Source: Gymnogyps californianus
Taxonomy: Eukaryota > Chordata > Aves > Accipitriformes > Cathartidae
DNA: 64,000 nucleotides
Assembly (NCBI RefSeq): GCF_018139145.2
Contig: NC_059475.1
Location: 16,062,937 to 16,126,936, forward strand
Reading direction: 5' to 3'
Position 1 is the stretch's first letter, and each line of letters begins with the position of its first letter. The notes below the pieces were generated by a model that worked only from the letters and a program-made list of their open reading frames with translations, was not told where the DNA came from and did not search any database. A program made the translations under genes and the position numbers. Below are positions 61,330-64,000 of this stretch, in pieces.

Positions 61330-64000
61330 TTATTTTATTGCTTTAAGTCCTGCACAGTGTGAAAGCTGCATGACAGAACTGTGCATGGAAAAAAGTCTTA
61401 GGAATAATAGATTTGAGCATTAAAGTTCACACAAGAAACATTGGCTAAGAGACAAACGTGACATTATTTTAGTAGTTTACTATTAGAGTTTACTATTAGA
61501 TTCTCCTAGATCTGGGTCTCTTGACCATAATCAGTGACAAGCAAGAGCAGCCATGAGGGTCTAGGAAGACCACAACAGATGAGAGGTTCAGTGTTCTCTG
61601 CAGCAGTGGAGGTCTACCCCAAGTGTTTTAACGAAGAGTCTCAAACTGAAAGTACTTGGAAACTTATGGGATTTATTATTCCAGATATATGCACCAAAAG
61701 TAGAGCTCCAGTAAAGATGAGAATATACAAATACAGTAAAACACTCCTAGGTTGCTGTACAGCAAGCTGACCATGATGGGACCCTAAAGGCTCTCATTAC
61801 AGAGACCTGCAGTTCAGTGTCTGAATCTAACCCTTGTTCTCACCATTCCTAGATGGCCAGGACTTCCGTGAATGACTTTATATTCCTCTAATTCTGGAAG
61901 TCTCTTCCAGACTTCCTTTCTGTACTTACCTTTTGATTCCTGTAGCATCTTTTACTTGATAGTCTAAAGATAAGCCAGAGAAAACAAACTTACATCCCCT
62001 AAAAAAAATTCCTACTGAAGAGCAAGCAGCAAGTTACTAGAACCAAGTTGAGCACAAGTGGGAAAACAAAAGGACTCTGCCGTTCACTACGAAGGTGGCC
62101 ACACAGTCAGGTCTTGCATACAGACCTCCTCTCCATGTTGTTAGGAGATGATGGCCAAGAGACACAGTTGCAAGGCAGATGTGATGAGCACAAAAGTTCC
62201 ATTCCCCTTTCCTGTGTACCAGGTGGCTGCAGGCCTGAGGATCCTGCCTGGATTGTTGAGGTTACTCTCAGGTCTCACCCACAGCCTGTTATTGTCCCAA
62301 ATAATTTTGCTAAAAATGCTTTGATGTTTTCACCATTTCCTTGGGGCTGACTATGACTACCTATCCACTGTAGAGCCTCAAGCCTGCAACAGAAGGAGGT
62401 CGGTAGGGGGAAGAATATGGTTTGCACACGAGCTCAGTACCCCCATTTCTGAGCAAGCACCCGGAACTGGGCAATTGGTTGGCCACTGGCAGTGAAGGCA
62501 GCAAACATGCTTGTTGCACAAGCGGGTGACCACAGAGTGATAGAGTCTGCCCCTTTCCTCGAGTCTCCAGCTCCTCCCAGCTACGCAGGGCTCATTCATC
62601 AAGAATTTACCGCTCGCTCCCTCTCCACATTTTTGCCAGGGACGGAGAAGCAAGGAGACAGAGGGGCTGCTCGTCTGGTATTTTTGCTCACTGCTTCCAT
62701 GGTGCAGTGATATCCTAAACAATACCAACCAAGCTCTACCAGATATTTGGAAGTCTTAACTCAAGAGACCTCACAACACCCCCGTGCGGTCAAGAAAAGA
62801 ATATTAGCTCATGCCACCTACCACTGAAACAGACACCCCTAGGCTGGAACGAAGCAGCTGTATGACACCATGCAGCAACACTTCACAGCATTTTAGGGTA
62901 GAAAGCAATTAACCTTTGGCTGAATCCCCTTAGCTCCAAGCTACAAAAAGAGTGTTTGTTCTGTTTTCTTCTCTACTCCCCACCTCCCCCAAGTCTGCAC
63001 AGCTCTGGTGTTCTCATTAGCTCACTGCCCGGGCTGCTTTCTGGATCCTGAAATGGAGAACAACAGTTGTCATCAAATTAAAGGGCTGTTTATTCAGATA
63101 TTAATTTTGTTTCTTCTTGCTTCTGCTCCAGAGTAGTGGCAGCTGATTCAGATAAAATTAGGGTGAGGCTGCAGTGCATTGTGTTTCTGTTCAGACAGTA
63201 AATACACTACAGCTGAGATCCACTTGAGATCTCAGCTGTACTTTAAAGCAAGTTCAGGGAGTTCAGGCAAGGTCCTTTTTACAGGTCTGAGAAGAGGAAC
63301 TACTTCAGCTGAGGGAAGACATCTTTCTGCTCACCACTGTGTCCTTCTGGGTCCGACTGAAATTTAGTACTACTTTCTATACTTATACAGAACCTTCATC
63401 TTCAGGTCTTGCCCCAAGACAGAGCCTCCCAGGACCCAAGTCTGCCAGCCACATTGTGAAAGCCTGGAAATCCCAGCAGAGCCAGATGTCACTTAGATTT
63501 TAAGCCCTGAATGAACATCCTGTATAGCACAGTCAAAGAGTGAACAATTTCAAAAATCAGAAGGCGGATAAGTGAAGGCTTAGGAATATAATCTTGGTCT
63601 GACTCATCAAGCAGGATTCCCCCACTTCACCCTGAGCACATATTTCCAACTTCATCTGCCTCATAGGCAGAGAATGGGTTCATCTCAAAGACTACCATCA
63701 ATTTAAGACAGGTCTGGCGAGTCCTGTCCTTGAAGGACCATTATCTCCATCATCTAGGCTCACTCTAGTCAACTCCCACGACACACCGGTGTGGCCACCT
63801 TTGTGCACCCAGCACAGCTCTCTGCTTCTGCAAAGGCAAAGATTGGTTTTGCGTTGTCCTAAAACAGGCATCAAACTCTCCATAGCTGCATGCAAGCCCT
63901 GAATTTCAGTCAGACTAGTTCCCAGTCAACATCAAGGAGATGCATTAAATGACCTTAGGGGTTACATTACATAGAGAAAAACAGTACATTAGCATCTTTC
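61330..64000. other. Non-coding DNA, no gene recognised
   Basis: No gene was recognised; frames are at most 116 codons and without domains. The part at about 63000-63180 (TTAAAGGGCTGTTTATTCAG, then ATATTAATTTTG) has the texture of conserved non-coding DNA. A perfect hairpin sequence lies at 63208-63240. C and A excess on the plus strand continues. Confidence 0.55.
63208..63240. repeat. Perfect 13-bp inverted repeat with 7-base loop
   Basis: TACAGCTGAGATC (63208-63220), CACTTGA, then GATCTCAGCTGTA (63228-63240). Each arm contains a CAGCTG E-box, so the element holds two bHLH-type sites in mirror arrangement. The stem is short for a miRNA precursor. Confidence 0.75.

Overview
The window looks like non-coding DNA from a bird nuclear genome. 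Three kinds of evidence point there. First, there are CR1-type LINE fragments, including a 3' end at about 24.25 kb that carries the avian CR1 terminal octamer tail in reverse complement. Second, there are two solo LTRs of a family I recognise as abundant in birds, each flanked by a perfect 5-bp target-site duplication. Third, the background is a typical vertebrate one: fairly AT-rich, CpG-poor, with homopolymers and microsatellites, and no tightly packed genes, ribosome binding sites or operons. I found no protein-coding gene, exon, tRNA or rRNA that I can support. The longest open frames (up to 216 codons) have no recognisable domain, often lie in low-complexity or GC-rich DNA, and fit chance. 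The window is therefore probably intronic or intergenic.

Layout. 1-24 kb: non-coding DNA with two small CpG-rich islets (about 5.85-6.03 kb and 9.39-9.66 kb), a Z-DNA-like alternating tract at 3.83 kb and a C20 run at 10.53 kb. 24.2-24.35 kb: a minus-strand CR1 3' end. 25.5-26.7 kb: AT-rich, homeobox-site-rich sequence that looks like conserved non-coding DNA (inference only). 28.5-30.1 kb: a TG/TA/CA microsatellite, a G-quadruplex motif and a T26 run. 31.54-32.12 kb: solo LTR on the minus strand. About 36.9-37.7 kb: a decayed minus-strand CR1-like LINE with a recognisable reverse-transcriptase motif. 41.76-42.33 kb: solo LTR on the plus strand. 45.5-45.65 kb: an AT microsatellite. About 46.97-47.97 kb: a 1-kb degenerate CA-rich minisatellite. 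58.36-61.33 kb: a cluster of duplicated blocks, made of a nearly identical 187-bp direct repeat and a diverged inverted repeat of about 230 bp. The rest is unique non-coding sequence.

The largest-scale signal is base composition. From the left edge to about 46 kb the plus strand tends to G and T excess, and from about 48 kb to the right edge to C and A excess. The switch falls at the CA-rich minisatellite. In vertebrates this kind of asymmetry follows germline transcription (G+T excess on the non-template strand) or replication direction. A convergent layout, with plus-strand transcription on the left and minus-strand on the right, is a reasonable but untested reading. I found no previously undescribed coding system. 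The duplicated-block cluster and the skew switch are the observations most worth checking.
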